NCBI GenBank assembly: GCA_903840415.1
Contig: CAIMFY010000014.1
Coordinates: 1 to 64,000, forward strand
DNA from: an uncultured Opitutia bacterium
GTDB lineage: Bacteria; Verrucomicrobiota; Verrucomicrobiia; Opitutales; Opitutaceae
Reading direction: 5' to 3'
DNA length: 64,000 bases
Numbering within the stretch: position 1 is the stretch's first letter; each line of letters starts with the position of its first letter. A model generated the notes under the pieces. It saw nothing but the letters and a program-made list of their open reading frames with translations, ran no database searches and had not been told where the DNA came from. Shown here in pieces: positions 8,016-17,480 of the stretch. Made by a program: the position numbers and the translations under genes.

Positions 8016-8468
8016 GTGCGCGCGGTCGTCCAGCGAGTCAGCAGCGCCCGCGTCACCGTCGCCGGTGAAATCACCGGCGAGATCGCCTCCGGGTTGCTCG
8101 TGCTGCTCGGCATCGCGCAGGGCGACACCGAATCCGACGTCGACTGGCTCGCGCAAAAAATCGCTGCGCTCCGCATCTTCGAAGACGACGCCGGCAAGAT
8201 GAATCGCTCCGTCGTCGATGTGGCCGGCGACGCGCTCGTCGTCAGTCAATTCACGCTGCTGGCGAGCACGGCGAAGGGCACGCGCCCGTCGTTCAATGCC
8301 GCCGCGGCGCCGGCGCTCGCCATCCCGCTCTACGAAAAATTTGTGCAGCAACTCTCCGCGACCCTCGGCCGACCGGTCGCGACCGGTCGTTTCGGCGCGA
8401 TGATGGACGTCGCGCTCGTCAACGCCGGTCCGGTCACGCTCGTGATCGATTCACGGGTGCGAGAGTGA
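8016..8468 (+). CDS. dtd: D-aminoacyl-tRNA deacylase
   Basis: 150 residues from a GTG start 6 bp after the fabV stop. Dtd hydrolyses D-amino acids mischarged on tRNA and also Gly-tRNA(Ala). The start [15 protein letters not shown] and the two active-site motifs SQFTLLA (near residue 78) and NAGPVT (near residue 138) are canonical for the bacterial family; the second motif is usually NxGPVT. The length matches the usual 145-150 residues. The GTG start is fixed by the conserved N-terminus. Confidence 0.96.
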   Translation: MRAVVQRVSSARVTVAGEITGEIASGLLVLLGIAQGDTESDVDWLAQKIAALRIFEDDAGKMNRSVVDVAGDALVVSQFTLLASTAKGTRPSFNAAAAPALAIPLYEKFVQQLSATLGRPVATGRFGAMMDVALVNAGPVTLVIDSRVRE

Positions 8469-8469
8469 A

Positions 8470-8504
8470 CCACGCCGCCACCGGGCCAGAGCCCGCCGGC
8501 GTGG
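8470..8504 (+). terminator. Nested GC-rich hairpin after dtd, possible terminator
   Basis: The outer stem CCACGCCG (8470-8477) pairs perfectly with CGGCGTGG (8497-8504). Inside, CGGGC (8482-8486) pairs with GCCCG (8491-8495) around a CAGA loop. It starts 2 nt after the dtd stop. There is no immediate U-run (the next T-rich run is ~45 nt on), so it may be a Rho-independent-like structure or simply an RNA 3' end stabiliser. The remaining gap to 8683 holds no convincing gene. Confidence 0.4.
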
Positions 8505-8683
8505 CCGGTCCCGGTTTCCGGTCGCGTTTTCCCGTGGGCGCGCCATTTTTTCGATCGGAATAGCGGGTTCGGAGCCTTCGACTGTCATGATGCGCAAGAG
8601 TGAAACCATTCTCGTCTCCCCTCCTTTCTCCGTTCGCCGATTCGGTCGAGTCGGGCGCGGGCCGTGCCGCGCTCTGTGTTGCC

Positions 8684-9226
8684 ATGGCTGACACCCCCGA
8701 ACCGCCCCGCGATTTCGCGACCCTCTATCGCACGACCCTCGCGCCGTTGCGGCGCTACCTTGCGCGGCTCCTCGGCAACGCCACCGAGGCGCAGGATATC
8801 GCGCACGACGCCTATTTGCGCGTTTACGCGAGCGTCACTGCGCAGACGTCGGAGCGACCCGAGGCGCTGCTCTACGTCACCGCGCGCCGCCTCGCGATTA
8901 ACCGGCTCAAGCGCCGCAGCATCTCGCCGCTCTCGCGCGAACCAATGAACGAGGCGACCGCCGTTTCCACCACGCCCGGCGTCGCGCAACAAGTCATGGC
9001 ACGCCAGGAACTCGCCCTGCTCGAACGCGCCATCGCCGAACTCCCCGAGGGCTGCCGCACCGTGCTCCTGTTGCGCAAGGTCGAACTCCTCTCCCACCGC
9101 GAAATCGCCGACCGCCTCGGCATCGCGATCAGCACCGTTGAGAAACAGCACGCTCGCGCGCTCCGACTACTCCGCGCCGCGTTGCCCACTGACACCGCCG
9201 GGCAGCACCAGGAGGCCACTTCATGA
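8684..9226 (+). CDS. ECF (FecI-like) RNA polymerase sigma factor
   Basis: 180 residues from the ATG at 8684; the frame is open further upstream but that part is not sigma-like. Region 2 is at about 8-75 (DFATLYRTTLAPLRRYL, then EAQDIAHDAYLRVY) and region 4 at about 115-168 (AELPEGCRTVLLLRKVELLSH, EIADRLGIAISTVEKQ). This is the group that partners with FecR anti-sigma factors and TonB-dependent transducers. Its last codon overlaps the start of the FecR gene (ATGA). It probably directs transcription of the receptor gene downstream. Confidence 0.95.
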   Translation: MADTPEPPRDFATLYRTTLAPLRRYLARLLGNATEAQDIAHDAYLRVYASVTAQTSERPEALLYVTARRLAINRLKRRSISPLSREPMNEATAVSTTPGVAQQVMARQELALLERAIAELPEGCRTVLLLRKVELLSHREIADRLGIAISTVEKQHARALRLLRAALPTDTAGQHQEATS

Positions 9227-10269
9227 ACACACTCTCTCGCCAACCTGATCCCGCCGCCGAGGAGCAAGCGTCACTCTGGGCCGCACGGCTCGAAGGCGGC
9301 ACGCTCTCCGCTACCGATCGCGACGCGCTCGACGCCTGGCTTAACGCCGATACCGCTCATCGCCCGCTGCTCTCCCAATATTGCCAGTTCTCTACCGATC
9401 TTGAGGAGCAACTCCTCACACTCGTCGCGACCGGCAGCGTAAAACTGCCGCCGGAGCCGGAGTCAGCTTCCGCGGAAGAACCGGAACTGGCGCTCGTGAT
9501 TCGAGTTCGCCGCTGGAATTTTCCCCGAGTCGCGAGCATCGCACTCGCCGCCGCCGCGGCCATCGCGCTCACCGTGTGGGTGGCCCGGCCGACGCCGCCA
9601 GTCGCAATCATCGCGACCGCCGCCGCACAGCGCTCCGCCGTCACGCTCGGCGACGGCACCCGCGTCGAACTCAACGCGCACACCAGCCTCACCTTCGCAA
9701 ACAGCGCCAACGAACGGCGCGTGCGGCTCGCGGGTGGCGAAGCGTTTTTCACCGTCAGCAAAGACAAGTCGCGACCCTTCATCATCGAGACCCCAGCCGG
9801 TTCCGTGCGCGTCACTGGCACCGTCTTCAACGTCCGCACCGACACGCCCGCCGACCTCGTGGTCACCGTCGTCGAAGGCTCCGTGCAAGTGCGTCCCGGC
9901 GAACCTGCGACGAGCCGTGACACCGATCCTTACGCGCTCGGCGCCAATGACTGCCTCTCCATCGTGCAGGGCAAGCCGGCGAAGCGCATGCTTTCCGCCG
10001 CCGAACTCGGCGACACGCTTGCGTGGCGGCAGGGGCAGATGGTGTTCAAGGACGTTCCGTTGCGCGATGTCCTCAAGTGGTTCGCCGACTACCACGGTAA
10101 AAAGATCTTTCAGTCCGCCGGGATCGATCAATCGAAGCAGACCGTGAGCGGTCCCTACGGCATCGACGATCTCGAGAGCGCGCTCACCACGCTCGCGACG
10201 TCGTTCGATCTGGACGTCGAGCACGAGCCGAGCGGCACGATCCGGGTGAAATTGAAAGCCGAGCGTTAG
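9223..10269 (+). CDS. FecR-family anti-sigma factor
   Basis: 348 residues. The N-terminal cytoplasmic part (about 10-55, QASLWAARLEGG, ALDAWLNADTAHR) fits the DUF4880-type sigma-binding domain. A single membrane span lies at about 102-122. The periplasmic FecR domain follows at about 130-230 (VTLGDGTRVELNAHTSL, GGEAFFTVSKDKSRPF, VTGTVFNVR). The C-terminus (about 275-345) resembles the DUF4974/STN-like domain that contacts the receptor. The ATG overlaps the sigma factor stop, consistent with fixed stoichiometry. It would hold the sigma factor at the membrane until the receptor signals. Confidence 0.95.
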   Translation: MNTLSRQPDPAAEEQASLWAARLEGGTLSATDRDALDAWLNADTAHRPLLSQYCQFSTDLEEQLLTLVATGSVKLPPEPESASAEEPELALVIRVRRWNFPRVASIALAAAAAIALTVWVARPTPPVAIIATAAAQRSAVTLGDGTRVELNAHTSLTFANSANERRVRLAGGEAFFTVSKDKSRPFIIETPAGSVRVTGTVFNVRTDTPADLVVTVVEGSVQVRPGEPATSRDTDPYALGANDCLSIVQGKPAKRMLSAAELGDTLAWRQGQMVFKDVPLRDVLKWFADYHGKKIFQSAGIDQSKQTVSGPYGIDDLESALTTLATSFDLDVEHEPSGTIRVKLKAER

Positions 10270-10311
10270 ACACGAACCTCGTCCTCCATTCCGCTGTCCT
10301 ACCACTCTCTC

Positions 10312-13300
10312 GTGCTTCGCGTCTTTCGTTTTTACCTTCTGTTCAGCCTGAGTCTCGGCTGTTTCCTCGCTGTCGCATGCGCGGAGCCGCTGACCATCGA
10401 CGTGCCGGCTCAACCGGCGGATCTCGCGCTACTCGCCCTGTCGAGCGAAGCGCACATCGAGGTGCTGTTCTCGTCCAGCGACCTTCATCAAAAAACCTCC
10501 ACGGCGGTCGTCGGGCGTTTCGAGCCGGCGGAAGCGCTGGCCCGCGCCCTCCGGGGCACCGGTTACGAGGCGCGCGCCACGAGCCCAGGAAAATTCGCGG
10601 TGCTGCGCGGCGGCACGCAGACGACTTCGATCAGCGGCCGGCTGGTCGGCCCGGATGGCGTCGGCGTTAGCGGGGTGCGGGTCGCCCTGCCCGCGGTGCA
10701 GCTCTCACGCACCACCGGCGAGAACGGTGAATTCGCGTTCGATACCGTCGCACCCGGCGATTACGAACTCATCGCCAGCGCCTCGCGTTTTCAAACGCTG
10801 CAGCTTTCCGGCCTCCACGCCGTCGCCGGCGAGCCGCTGACGATTCCGACGCACACGCTTCTGGCCGGCACGGAGCCGTCGCGCCTCGCGCCGTTCGTGG
10901 TCGAAGGCAGCACCGATCAGCCGGGCGGGATCGGTGGACACCCGGCGCCGCTGCCGCCGCGCACAGCCGTCGGCAATCTCGACCTTGCGCGCACGGAAGA
11001 TGACGCGATCCCCTTTACCATCCTCGATCGCGAGCACATCCGCCGCAGCGGCGTGGTGAATTTGAATGAGTTTCTCCAACGCGAACTGCTCGACAGCAGC
11101 GCCACCAGCCGTCCGCCCGAGCAGGATGGCACCACCAGCAGTTTCATCACCGGCAGTTCAAATCTCAGTTTGCGCGGATTCGATGCCGACGAGACCATCA
11201 TTCTCGTCAACGGCCGGCGTCTGCCCGAAGCCCTCACGAGCGGCAGCGATGGGCGGCCGCGGATGCCCGACGTAAATTTCATTCCGCTCAGCCTCGTGCA
11301 ACAAGTCGAGGTGCTCCCGATCTCCGCGTCTTCACTCTACAACGGCAATCCCGTCGGCGGCGTGATCAACATCGTGTTGCGACCCGGCGTCGACGCCAAC
11401 TCCACGGAACTCACCGCGACCTATAATAACGCCGTCGGCCGATTCGATGCTCCGCAATCTACGCTATCGCTCCTCAACAGTGAGACGCTGCTGGGAGGCG
11501 CACTCCGGCTGCGGTTCAACTCGAGCACGTCGCGCTCCACGCCCGCCACCGAAGCCGAACTCGGCTATCATCGCCGCGATCTCGCTGCGCCCAGTTCGCT
11601 CGCCGCTTTGATTCACCGCGCTACGCCGAATCTCCACAGCGCCGATCTTTCGCCGCTGTTCGGGCCGGGCACGTCGCCCGTCACTTCGGTAGCGACAGGC
11701 GCAGACGGCACCGGCGGCCTCGGAGCTTTTGCCGGCCGCCAGGGTGTCCGCGATCTCGATCTGTTCAAATCACCGGGCGGCATGGCAGCGTCGCTCGACA
11801 GCAGCGACTACCCGTATGGCCGCGAGCAGCAGCGCACCGTATACTTCGCCTCCGTCGTGGGAGACGTGACTCCATGGCTCCAACTCGGCCTCGACGCCAC
11901 ATACTCCAGCACCGTGGTGCATCGCGGCTACGATGTGTTTGGCGCCGACTTCACGCTCGCAGCCGTTTCACCGCGCAATCCGTTTGGACAGGACGTAGTC
12001 ATCTCGCTTAACGAAACCGCTCGATCACTCGGGCAGGATTACAGCGAGGCGCGGCTTGAGTTTTCGTCTCTTGTCGTCGGCGCAATGGCGAAGTTGCCGC
12101 ACTCGTGGCGGCTCTCGGTCGATGCGCAATACGCGCGCAACCTCACGCGCTTCCGCGGGCTCTATGGCGCCGACGCCAGCCGATGGCAGCAACTCGTGGA
12201 TTCCGGCGGCTACAATCCGCTGCGCGACACGCAGGTCTCCGGTCCGCCCGCCGCCTTCTACGATCAGGTGTTGATTTATCGCGGTGCTCGCGGGCAGTTC
12301 GTGACGCTCGGCGACAACACCAATCTCGACGCCGCGTTTCGCGCGACCAACGAATCGCTGCAACTCCCCACCGGCCCGGCCACACTCAACGTCGGCGGCG
12401 ATTACCGTCGCAGTCATCTCGCCGCCTATCGCGAGGAATTCCGCTACGCCGACGGCTCACTCGCCTCCAATCCGACCGATTGGGCCGCGCGCACTCTGCA
12501 ACGCTACAGCGTCTTCGCCGAACTCCGCGCCCCGCTTCTACCCGCGCGCCACCTTCCCGCCGTGCTTCACGCCATCGACGCCGATCTCGCGGTGCGCTAC
12601 ATCGGCGCCAACTCGACCAAAGAATCCTATGTGGCGCCCACCCTCGGACTGAAACTCGACCTCGGCCACGGCTTCTCGCTGCGCGGCAGCTTCACGACGT
12701 CGAGCCGTTATCCCACGCCGCAGTTAAATCGCCCGGTGGCGGCGCCGTCCACTGGCGGGATCGTCTTGCCCTACACAGAAATGATCTCGGATCCGCGGCG
12801 CGGAAACGCGAGCTACAGCGTCGCGGTGAACCAACTGCCCAATCCCAGCCTGCTGCCGGAGACCGCGCTCACGCAGTCGTTCGGCCTGCTCTTTCAACGC
12901 GGCAAAATCCATCGCGTGCGCGCGACCCTCGACTTCGTCAATACTCACAAAACCAACGAGGAACTTTTTCTCGGCTCGCAGTCACTCGTCGAACTCGAGG
13001 CGCTCTTTCCCAACCGCGTCACCCGCGCACCGCTCGCGCCCGGCGATCCGAACAGCGTGGGCGTCGTGACTTCCGTTCTCACCGGCACGACGAATCTCGC
13101 CTGGCGGCACTCGCAGAACTGGAACGCCTCCGCCGACTACGCGTGGACCGAATGTCTTGGCGGCACACTCGATGTCTATGGCCGCCTGCTTTATTACCAA
13201 CTCTACCGGCGCCAGATTCTGCCCGGCACTCCGGCGGCCGACGAACTCGCGCACCCGGACGGTGCCGGCAACGAGTTGCTGCGCTATCGCACAAATTTCG

Positions 13301-13626
13301 GTGTCGGTTGGTCCACTCGCGACGTCGGTTTCGGACTCGACGGTCGATTTTTTTCTTCACGGGTGTTGCCGGTGAACGAATGGCCCGCGCAAGGCCGCGA
13401 CCGCATCCGGCCCGCCTGGCAGTTCGACACCTACGTCGAATCCGATCTCGGTCGCTGGCTGCCGTGGGATCACGCGCGCCACAGCCTCCGCGCCCAATTG
13501 CGCGTCAACAATGTCTTTGGCGACCGCTTTCCGAAATACGTCAACGAACCGTCTGGCGCCGGCGTTCAACCTTACGGTGACTGGCGTGGGCGCACATACT
13601 CGCTGTCCTTGACGACAAATTTTTGA
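10312..13626 (+). CDS. TonB-dependent outer-membrane receptor/transducer with STN domain
   Basis: 1104 residues from a GTG start 42 bp after fecR. Order: signal peptide (~1-24), secretin/TonB short N-terminal (STN) signalling domain (~26-100), carboxypeptidase-regulatory-like domain (~105-180, ISGRLVGPDGVGVSGVRV), plug domain (~220-350, with LRGFDADETIILVNGRR and NPVGGVINIVL), then a ~750-residue beta-barrel ending in Phe (SLSLTTNF). The STN domain marks it as a transducer that reports ligand binding to the FecR protein upstream. The ligand cannot be read from sequence; it could be a ferric complex or a sugar polymer. The 76 bp after it show nothing clear. Confidence 0.95.
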   Translation: MLRVFRFYLLFSLSLGCFLAVACAEPLTIDVPAQPADLALLALSSEAHIEVLFSSSDLHQKTSTAVVGRFEPAEALARALRGTGYEARATSPGKFAVLRGGTQTTSISGRLVGPDGVGVSGVRVALPAVQLSRTTGENGEFAFDTVAPGDYELIASASRFQTLQLSGLHAVAGEPLTIPTHTLLAGTEPSRLAPFVVEGSTDQPGGIGGHPAPLPPRTAVGNLDLARTEDDAIPFTILDREHIRRSGVVNLNEFLQRELLDSSATSRPPEQDGTTSSFITGSSNLSLRGFDADETIILVNGRRLPEALTSGSDGRPRMPDVNFIPLSLVQQVEVLPISASSLYNGNPVGGVINIVLRPGVDANSTELTATYNNAVGRFDAPQSTLSLLNSETLLGGALRLRFNSSTSRSTPATEAELGYHRRDLAAPSSLAALIHRATPNLHSADLSPLFGPGTSPVTSVATGADGTGGLGAFAGRQGVRDLDLFKSPGGMAASLDSSDYPYGREQQRTVYFASVVGDVTPWLQLGLDATYSSTVVHRGYDVFGADFTLAAVSPRNPFGQDVVISLNETARSLGQDYSEARLEFSSLVVGAMAKLPHSWRLSVDAQYARNLTRFRGLYGADASRWQQLVDSGGYNPLRDTQVSGPPAAFYDQVLIYRGARGQFVTLGDNTNLDAAFRATNESLQLPTGPATLNVGGDYRRSHLAAYREEFRYADGSLASNPTDWAARTLQRYSVFAELRAPLLPARHLPAVLHAIDADLAVRYIGANSTKESYVAPTLGLKLDLGHGFSLRGSFTTSSRYPTPQLNRPVAAPSTGGIVLPYTEMISDPRRGNASYSVAVNQLPNPSLLPETALTQSFGLLFQRGKIHRVRATLDFVNTHKTNEELFLGSQSLVELEALFPNRVTRAPLAPGDPNSVGVVTSVLTGTTNLAWRHSQNWNASADYAWTECLGGTLDVYGRLLYYQLYRRQILPGTPAADELAHPDGAGNELLRYRTNFGVGWSTRDVGFGLDGRFFSSRVLPVNEWPAQGRDRIRPAWQFDTYVESDLGRWLPWDHARHSLRAQLRVNNVFGDRFPKYVNEPSGAGVQPYGDWRGRTYSLSLTTNF

Positions 13627-13702
13627 TCGCAGATTTCTGCTCCGCCTGACGGATGTTTCGCTAGCGGATATTCCTCGGTCGCTTGTCATCTCAGTTGAGT
13701 CC

Positions 13703-14068
13703 ATGAACGCTTCCTCGACCGAATCCGACTCCGCGCTGTGCGAGGCATTGAAACACTGCTCTCCACAAACCTGCGAGGCCGCGCTCCGCTTCCGCGCTAC
13801 CGGCAATATCGCCGAAATTCCTCTCGTCATCCGCGGGGTGATCGAACGTTTCGCCGCTCGCGAACGGCGCGAGCGTCTCCACGCGGCCACCCCTGATCTC
13901 CGTCTCGCCGAAGATCTCGGCCTCGATTCACTCACGATGATGGAGATCGTGATGCTCACCGAGGAAGCGCTGCCCATCACGATCAGTAACGAAGAACTCC
14001 GCCAACTCCGGACGCTTGGAGACGTCGAGCAATTTATCGCCCGCAAACTACGGCGCCAGCCAATCTAG
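13703..14068 (+). CDS. Acyl carrier protein with N-terminal extension
   Basis: 121 residues. The C-terminal ~60 residues carry the phosphopantetheine attachment site in DLGLDSLTMMEIV with Ser76, followed by the helix III/IV pattern ISNEELRQLRTLGDVEQFI. A typical stand-alone ACP is about 78 residues, so there is an N-terminal extension of about 35-40 residues. No fatty acid or polyketide genes are adjacent: upstream is the receptor, downstream an S9 peptidase. It could serve fatty acid synthesis or a specialised acyl transfer; the context does not decide. Confidence 0.88.
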   Translation: MNASSTESDSALCEALKHCSPQTCEAALRFRATGNIAEIPLVIRGVIERFAARERRERLHAATPDLRLAEDLGLDSLTMMEIVMLTEEALPITISNEELRQLRTLGDVEQFIARKLRRQPI

Positions 14069-14128
14069 CTACGTCTGAACGAAACGTGTTCGACTCGCCG
14101 CCATCGCGCTGCAACAAATCGCCGCGTA

Positions 14129-16324
14129 ATGAAACTACCCCGCCTCCTCGCTCTCTTCGCCGCGGTCTGCGCTCTCGCTCGCGCCGCCGACGAAGACGCC
14201 AATCTCAAATATTTCCGCGATCTCGCCGAGACACGCAGTTACTCCCTCGGCCGGCCCGTCGCGCCGAAACTTACGCCCGACGGCCGGACGGTCATCTATC
14301 TCCGCGGCGGCCCCCGCGATCCGGTGCTGCGGCTCTACGAATTCCCGCTGCCCGCTGGCCCGGAGCGCGAACTCCTCACTCCGTCGCAATTGCTCGGCAC
14401 CGCCGAGGAAAAACTTACCGCCGAAGAAAAGGCGCGCCGTGAGCGTGCCCGCATCACGCTCCGAGGTTTCACGCGTTTTGACCTTTCCAAGGATGGCGCC
14501 CGACTGCTCGTCACGCTCTCCGGTCAACTCTACGTCGTAAACCGCGCCGACCTCAAAGTCACCGCACTCCCCGGCAAAAACTGGATCGACCCGCGCTTCT
14601 CGCCTGACGGCACCGCCGTCGCCGCCGTCTCTGCCGGCGAACTCCACGTGATCGACCTCGCGACCGTGACGAGCCATGCCGTCACGAGCGGCGCTACGGC
14701 GACGCTCTCTCACGCCACCGCAGAGTTCGTAGCCCAGGAAGAAATGGATCGACGCGAAGGTTACTGGTGGGCGCCAGACTCCCAGTCGCTCATTTATCAG
14801 GAGACTGACGAGTCAGCCGTCGAAGTGCGCCACATCGCCGATCCGCTCCATCCTGAAGCTGCGCCGGTGGATTTCTTTTACCCGCATGCCGGCTCCACCA
14901 ACGCCACCGTCCGGCTCGGCGTTATCGCCCGCTCCGGCGGCGCGACGCGATGGATTAATTGGGACGCCGCCAAATTTCCCTATCTCACCCGCGTGGTCTG
15001 GCGCGAGGTCGGCGACCCGCTGTGCCTCTCCGTCATGGATCGCGCGCAACAAACTTCGCTCCTGCTCCGCGCCGATCCCGCCACCGGTGCCACCATCGAA
15101 CTCATCCGCGAGACCGACGCCGCCTGGCTCAACCTCGACGATCAATCCGTCCTCCCCCGCTGGCTGCCGGGCGGCAAAGAATTTCTTTGGACAACCGAGG
15201 CGCGCGGCGCCTGGCAAGTCGAGCTTCGGGCTGCCGATGGCAAGCTACTCCGGCCGCTCACGCCGCCCGATTTCATTTACAAGGGTTTGCTCAAGATCGA
15301 TGCCGCCCAAGGCTCGATCTACGTCAGCGGCGGCTCCGATCCGCGCGAGTCGCACCTCTGGCGTTTTCCGCTCGCCGGTGGCGCCGGCACCGCGCTCACC
15401 ACGGCGTCGGGTCAGCACTCCGCGAGTTTTGCCGACAACGCGTCTGCGTTTATCCATTCTTTCAATCTCCTCGATGGCAGCGCCGGCACGGAAGTCCTGA
15501 GTGCCGACGGTCAACATCTCGCGACGCTGCCATCAGTCGCCGAAAAGTTTCCCGCGCTGCCCAATCTCGAACTCACGCGCACCGTCGGCATGCCGTCATT
15601 CTACGCGGCGATCGTGCGTCCACACGCATTTCAGGCCGGGAAAAAATATCCGCTCATCCTCGCGGTTTACGCCGGACCGACGACCACCACGGTAAACTCT
15701 GCCATCCGCGGCTACCTCGCCAACCAGTGGATGGCCGATCACGGCTATATCGTGGTGCGCATCGACGGTCGCGGCACGCCGTTGCGCGGTCGCGATTGGG
15801 AGCGTATCGTCCGTGGCAACCTCATCGATGTCGCCCTCGAAGATCAGGTCGCCGGCTTGCGCGCCCTCGGTCAGCGCTATCCCGAACTCGATCTCACGCG
15901 GGTGGGTGTGACCGGTTGGTCGTTTGGCGGTTATTTTTCGGCAATGGCCACGATTCGGCGCCCCGATGTCTTCAGCTGCGGCGTGGCGGGCGCACCAGTT
16001 ATTACCTGGGAAAATTACGACACGTTCTACACTGAACGCTACCTCGGCCTGCCGCAGACTGATGCCGCTGCCTACAAAATCAGCAGTGTGCTGACCTATG
16101 CGAAACAACTCGCCCGCCCGCTCCTCCTTATCCACGGCCTGACGGACGACAACGTCTATGCGCAACACACGCTCCAACTCACCGACGCGCTTTTCATGGC
16201 GGGCAAGCCGTATGAGTTCATGCCAATGCTCGGCACACACATGGCCGGTTCGAGCGACCCGATGGTGCAACTCCGCGAAAACGTCCGAGTCATGGACTTC
16301 TTCAACCGCGAACTTAAGCCGTAG
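14129..16324 (+). CDS. Secreted prolyl oligopeptidase, S9B dipeptidyl-peptidase IV type
   Basis: 731 residues with a signal peptide at about 1-20 (MKLPRLLALFAAVCALARA). An N-terminal beta-propeller region (~60-470) is followed by an alpha/beta-hydrolase domain with the triad Ser598 in GWSFGG, Asp673 in LTDDNV and His704 in GTHMAG, and the family signature DGRGTPLRGRDW. DPP IV enzymes remove N-terminal dipeptides, mostly after Pro or Ala. The EQEE-like substrate N-terminus-binding glutamates are plausibly AQEEMD near residue 205. Location is periplasmic or extracellular. It converges with the short-chain dehydrogenase gene 12 bp downstream. Confidence 0.95.
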   Translation: MKLPRLLALFAAVCALARAADEDANLKYFRDLAETRSYSLGRPVAPKLTPDGRTVIYLRGGPRDPVLRLYEFPLPAGPERELLTPSQLLGTAEEKLTAEEKARRERARITLRGFTRFDLSKDGARLLVTLSGQLYVVNRADLKVTALPGKNWIDPRFSPDGTAVAAVSAGELHVIDLATVTSHAVTSGATATLSHATAEFVAQEEMDRREGYWWAPDSQSLIYQETDESAVEVRHIADPLHPEAAPVDFFYPHAGSTNATVRLGVIARSGGATRWINWDAAKFPYLTRVVWREVGDPLCLSVMDRAQQTSLLLRADPATGATIELIRETDAAWLNLDDQSVLPRWLPGGKEFLWTTEARGAWQVELRAADGKLLRPLTPPDFIYKGLLKIDAAQGSIYVSGGSDPRESHLWRFPLAGGAGTALTTASGQHSASFADNASAFIHSFNLLDGSAGTEVLSADGQHLATLPSVAEKFPALPNLELTRTVGMPSFYAAIVRPHAFQAGKKYPLILAVYAGPTTTTVNSAIRGYLANQWMADHGYIVVRIDGRGTPLRGRDWERIVRGNLIDVALEDQVAGLRALGQRYPELDLTRVGVTGWSFGGYFSAMATIRRPDVFSCGVAGAPVITWENYDTFYTERYLGLPQTDAAAYKISSVLTYAKQLARPLLLIHGLTDDNVYAQHTLQLTDALFMAGKPYEFMPMLGTHMAGSSDPMVQLRENVRVMDFFNRELKP

Positions 16325-16336
16325 GCTCTGCCGGCA

Positions 16337-17023
16337 TCAATCTTCGCCACCACTCACGCTCACCGACTGCCCGTTTTGCTTCGGTCCAAGTTTCAGGATG
16401 AACGGTGCAGCGGTCTTCGCCCATTGCTCGGCCTTCGGATAGCTCGCAGCGCCGTCGGCCCAGCACGAGCGCAGCATATCGGTGTCGATCACACCGGGAT
16501 TCAACGGCACGGCAGCCATGCCGGCGGGCAGTTCCGCGGCGAGTGCTTTGGTGAGTCCCTCAATCGCCCATTTCGACATACAGTAGGACGCGACCTCGGG
16601 CGACACACTGCGACCCCAGCCCGAGCTAAAATTTACGATCACACCTTTTTTTTGTGCGACCATCGCGGGCACGAAGTGTCGGATAACGTTTTGCACGCCG
16701 CGGATGTTCACATCGGTGAGCTTCGTGAACTCGCGGTCGTCCTGCTCCCAGAGCGGCGAAAGGCGGTTCATAACGGCAGCGTTGTTGATCAACAAATCGG
16801 GCGGGCTGTCATTCTCCAACACCTTGGCTGCCCAAAGCGCGACCTTGCTGTCGAGTGCGACATCGACGACCGAAAAATCGTGTGGCGCTGCATGCGACAT
16901 CCGCAAATCGAAGATGGCATCGCCGGCGCGGCCGCAGCCGAGGACCGTGTGGCCGGCGCGAATGAACTCCTCCACCAGCGCACGACCCAGTCCACGCGTG
17001 ACTCCGGTGATGACGATTTTCAT
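16337..17023 (-). CDS. Short-chain dehydrogenase/reductase
   Basis: 228 residues with the classical SDR pattern: nucleotide-binding TGVTRGLG at 6-13, the NNAA motif in LLINNAAVMN, a catalytic Ser in VNFSSGWG, and the YxxxK pair in SYCMSKWAIEG, followed by NPGVIDTDML. It should be an NAD(P)H-dependent oxidoreductase of unknown substrate. It lies downstream of exbB-exbD on the same strand (43 bp gap) and could be read through with them. Confidence 0.92.
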   Translation of the reverse strand: MKIVITGVTRGLGRALVEEFIRAGHTVLGCGRAGDAIFDLRMSHAAPHDFSVVDVALDSKVALWAAKVLENDSPPDLLINNAAVMNRLSPLWEQDDREFTKLTDVNIRGVQNVIRHFVPAMVAQKKGVIVNFSSGWGRSVSPEVASYCMSKWAIEGLTKALAAELPAGMAAVPLNPGVIDTDMLRSCWADGAASYPKAEQWAKTAAPFILKLGPKQNGQSVSVSGGED

Positions 17024-17066
17024 GACGCTGAAATTCTCTCGTCGCGTGCAGTCGGCCGAGAAGTTT

Positions 17067-17480
17067 CTAGCGCGACTGGAGACTAAACTTGTTGAGGCCC
17101 GTCTTTCGGCAGGCGTCCATCACAAAGGCGAGCTTCTTCAACTGCGTCGTTTCATCCGCCTTAATCAGCACGGGGATGTCGCGGTCGATCTTCTTCACCT
17201 GCTCCAACAGACCAATCAACTGGTCGTCGGTCACGACGCGGTTGTTGTTGGCCCCAGTGGCGAAGGAAATGACTCCATCCTTGTCGATGCTGATCGTGAC
17301 CGTGCCCTTGAACTCGTTTTTGCCAGCGGTATCGACCTTCGGAAGCGTGATATTCAGCGTCGTCATCGACTTGAACTGCATCGTGACGAACGCGAAAAAA
17401 ATCAGCATCACGAGCACGTCGATGAGCGGCACGAGGTTCAGCTCGGGCCGTTTGCGGCGCTTTTGGTAAAGGCTGCTCAT
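17067..17480 (-). CDS. exbD: Biopolymer transport protein ExbD/TolR
   Basis: 137 residues with a cytoplasmic N-terminal tail, one membrane span at about 18-38 containing the functionally important Asp (LVPLIDVLVMLIFFAFV, Asp21), and a periplasmic domain. With ExbB it forms the proton-driven motor that energises TonB-dependent outer-membrane transport, or the Tol system. It overlaps the exbB stop by 4 bp. No tonB or tolA gene is in the window, so which motor it drives is undetermined. The receptor at 10.3-13.6 kb is one possible client. Confidence 0.92.
   Translation of the reverse strand: MSSLYQKRRKRPELNLVPLIDVLVMLIFFAFVTMQFKSMTTLNITLPKVDTAGKNEFKGTVTISIDKDGVISFATGANNNRVVTDDQLIGLLEQVKKIDRDIPVLIKADETTQLKKLAFVMDACRKTGLNKFSLQSR

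Noticed and set aside
12105-13580. 491-codon Arg-rich frame inside the TonB receptor gene
   Set aside because: Arg/Ser/Pro-rich composition without domains, offset frame of a clear beta-barrel gene.
10312-13626. Reading the receptor as a SusC/PUL system
   Set aside because: No SusD-like lipoprotein or glycoside hydrolase is adjacent; the sigma/FecR context points to surface signalling.
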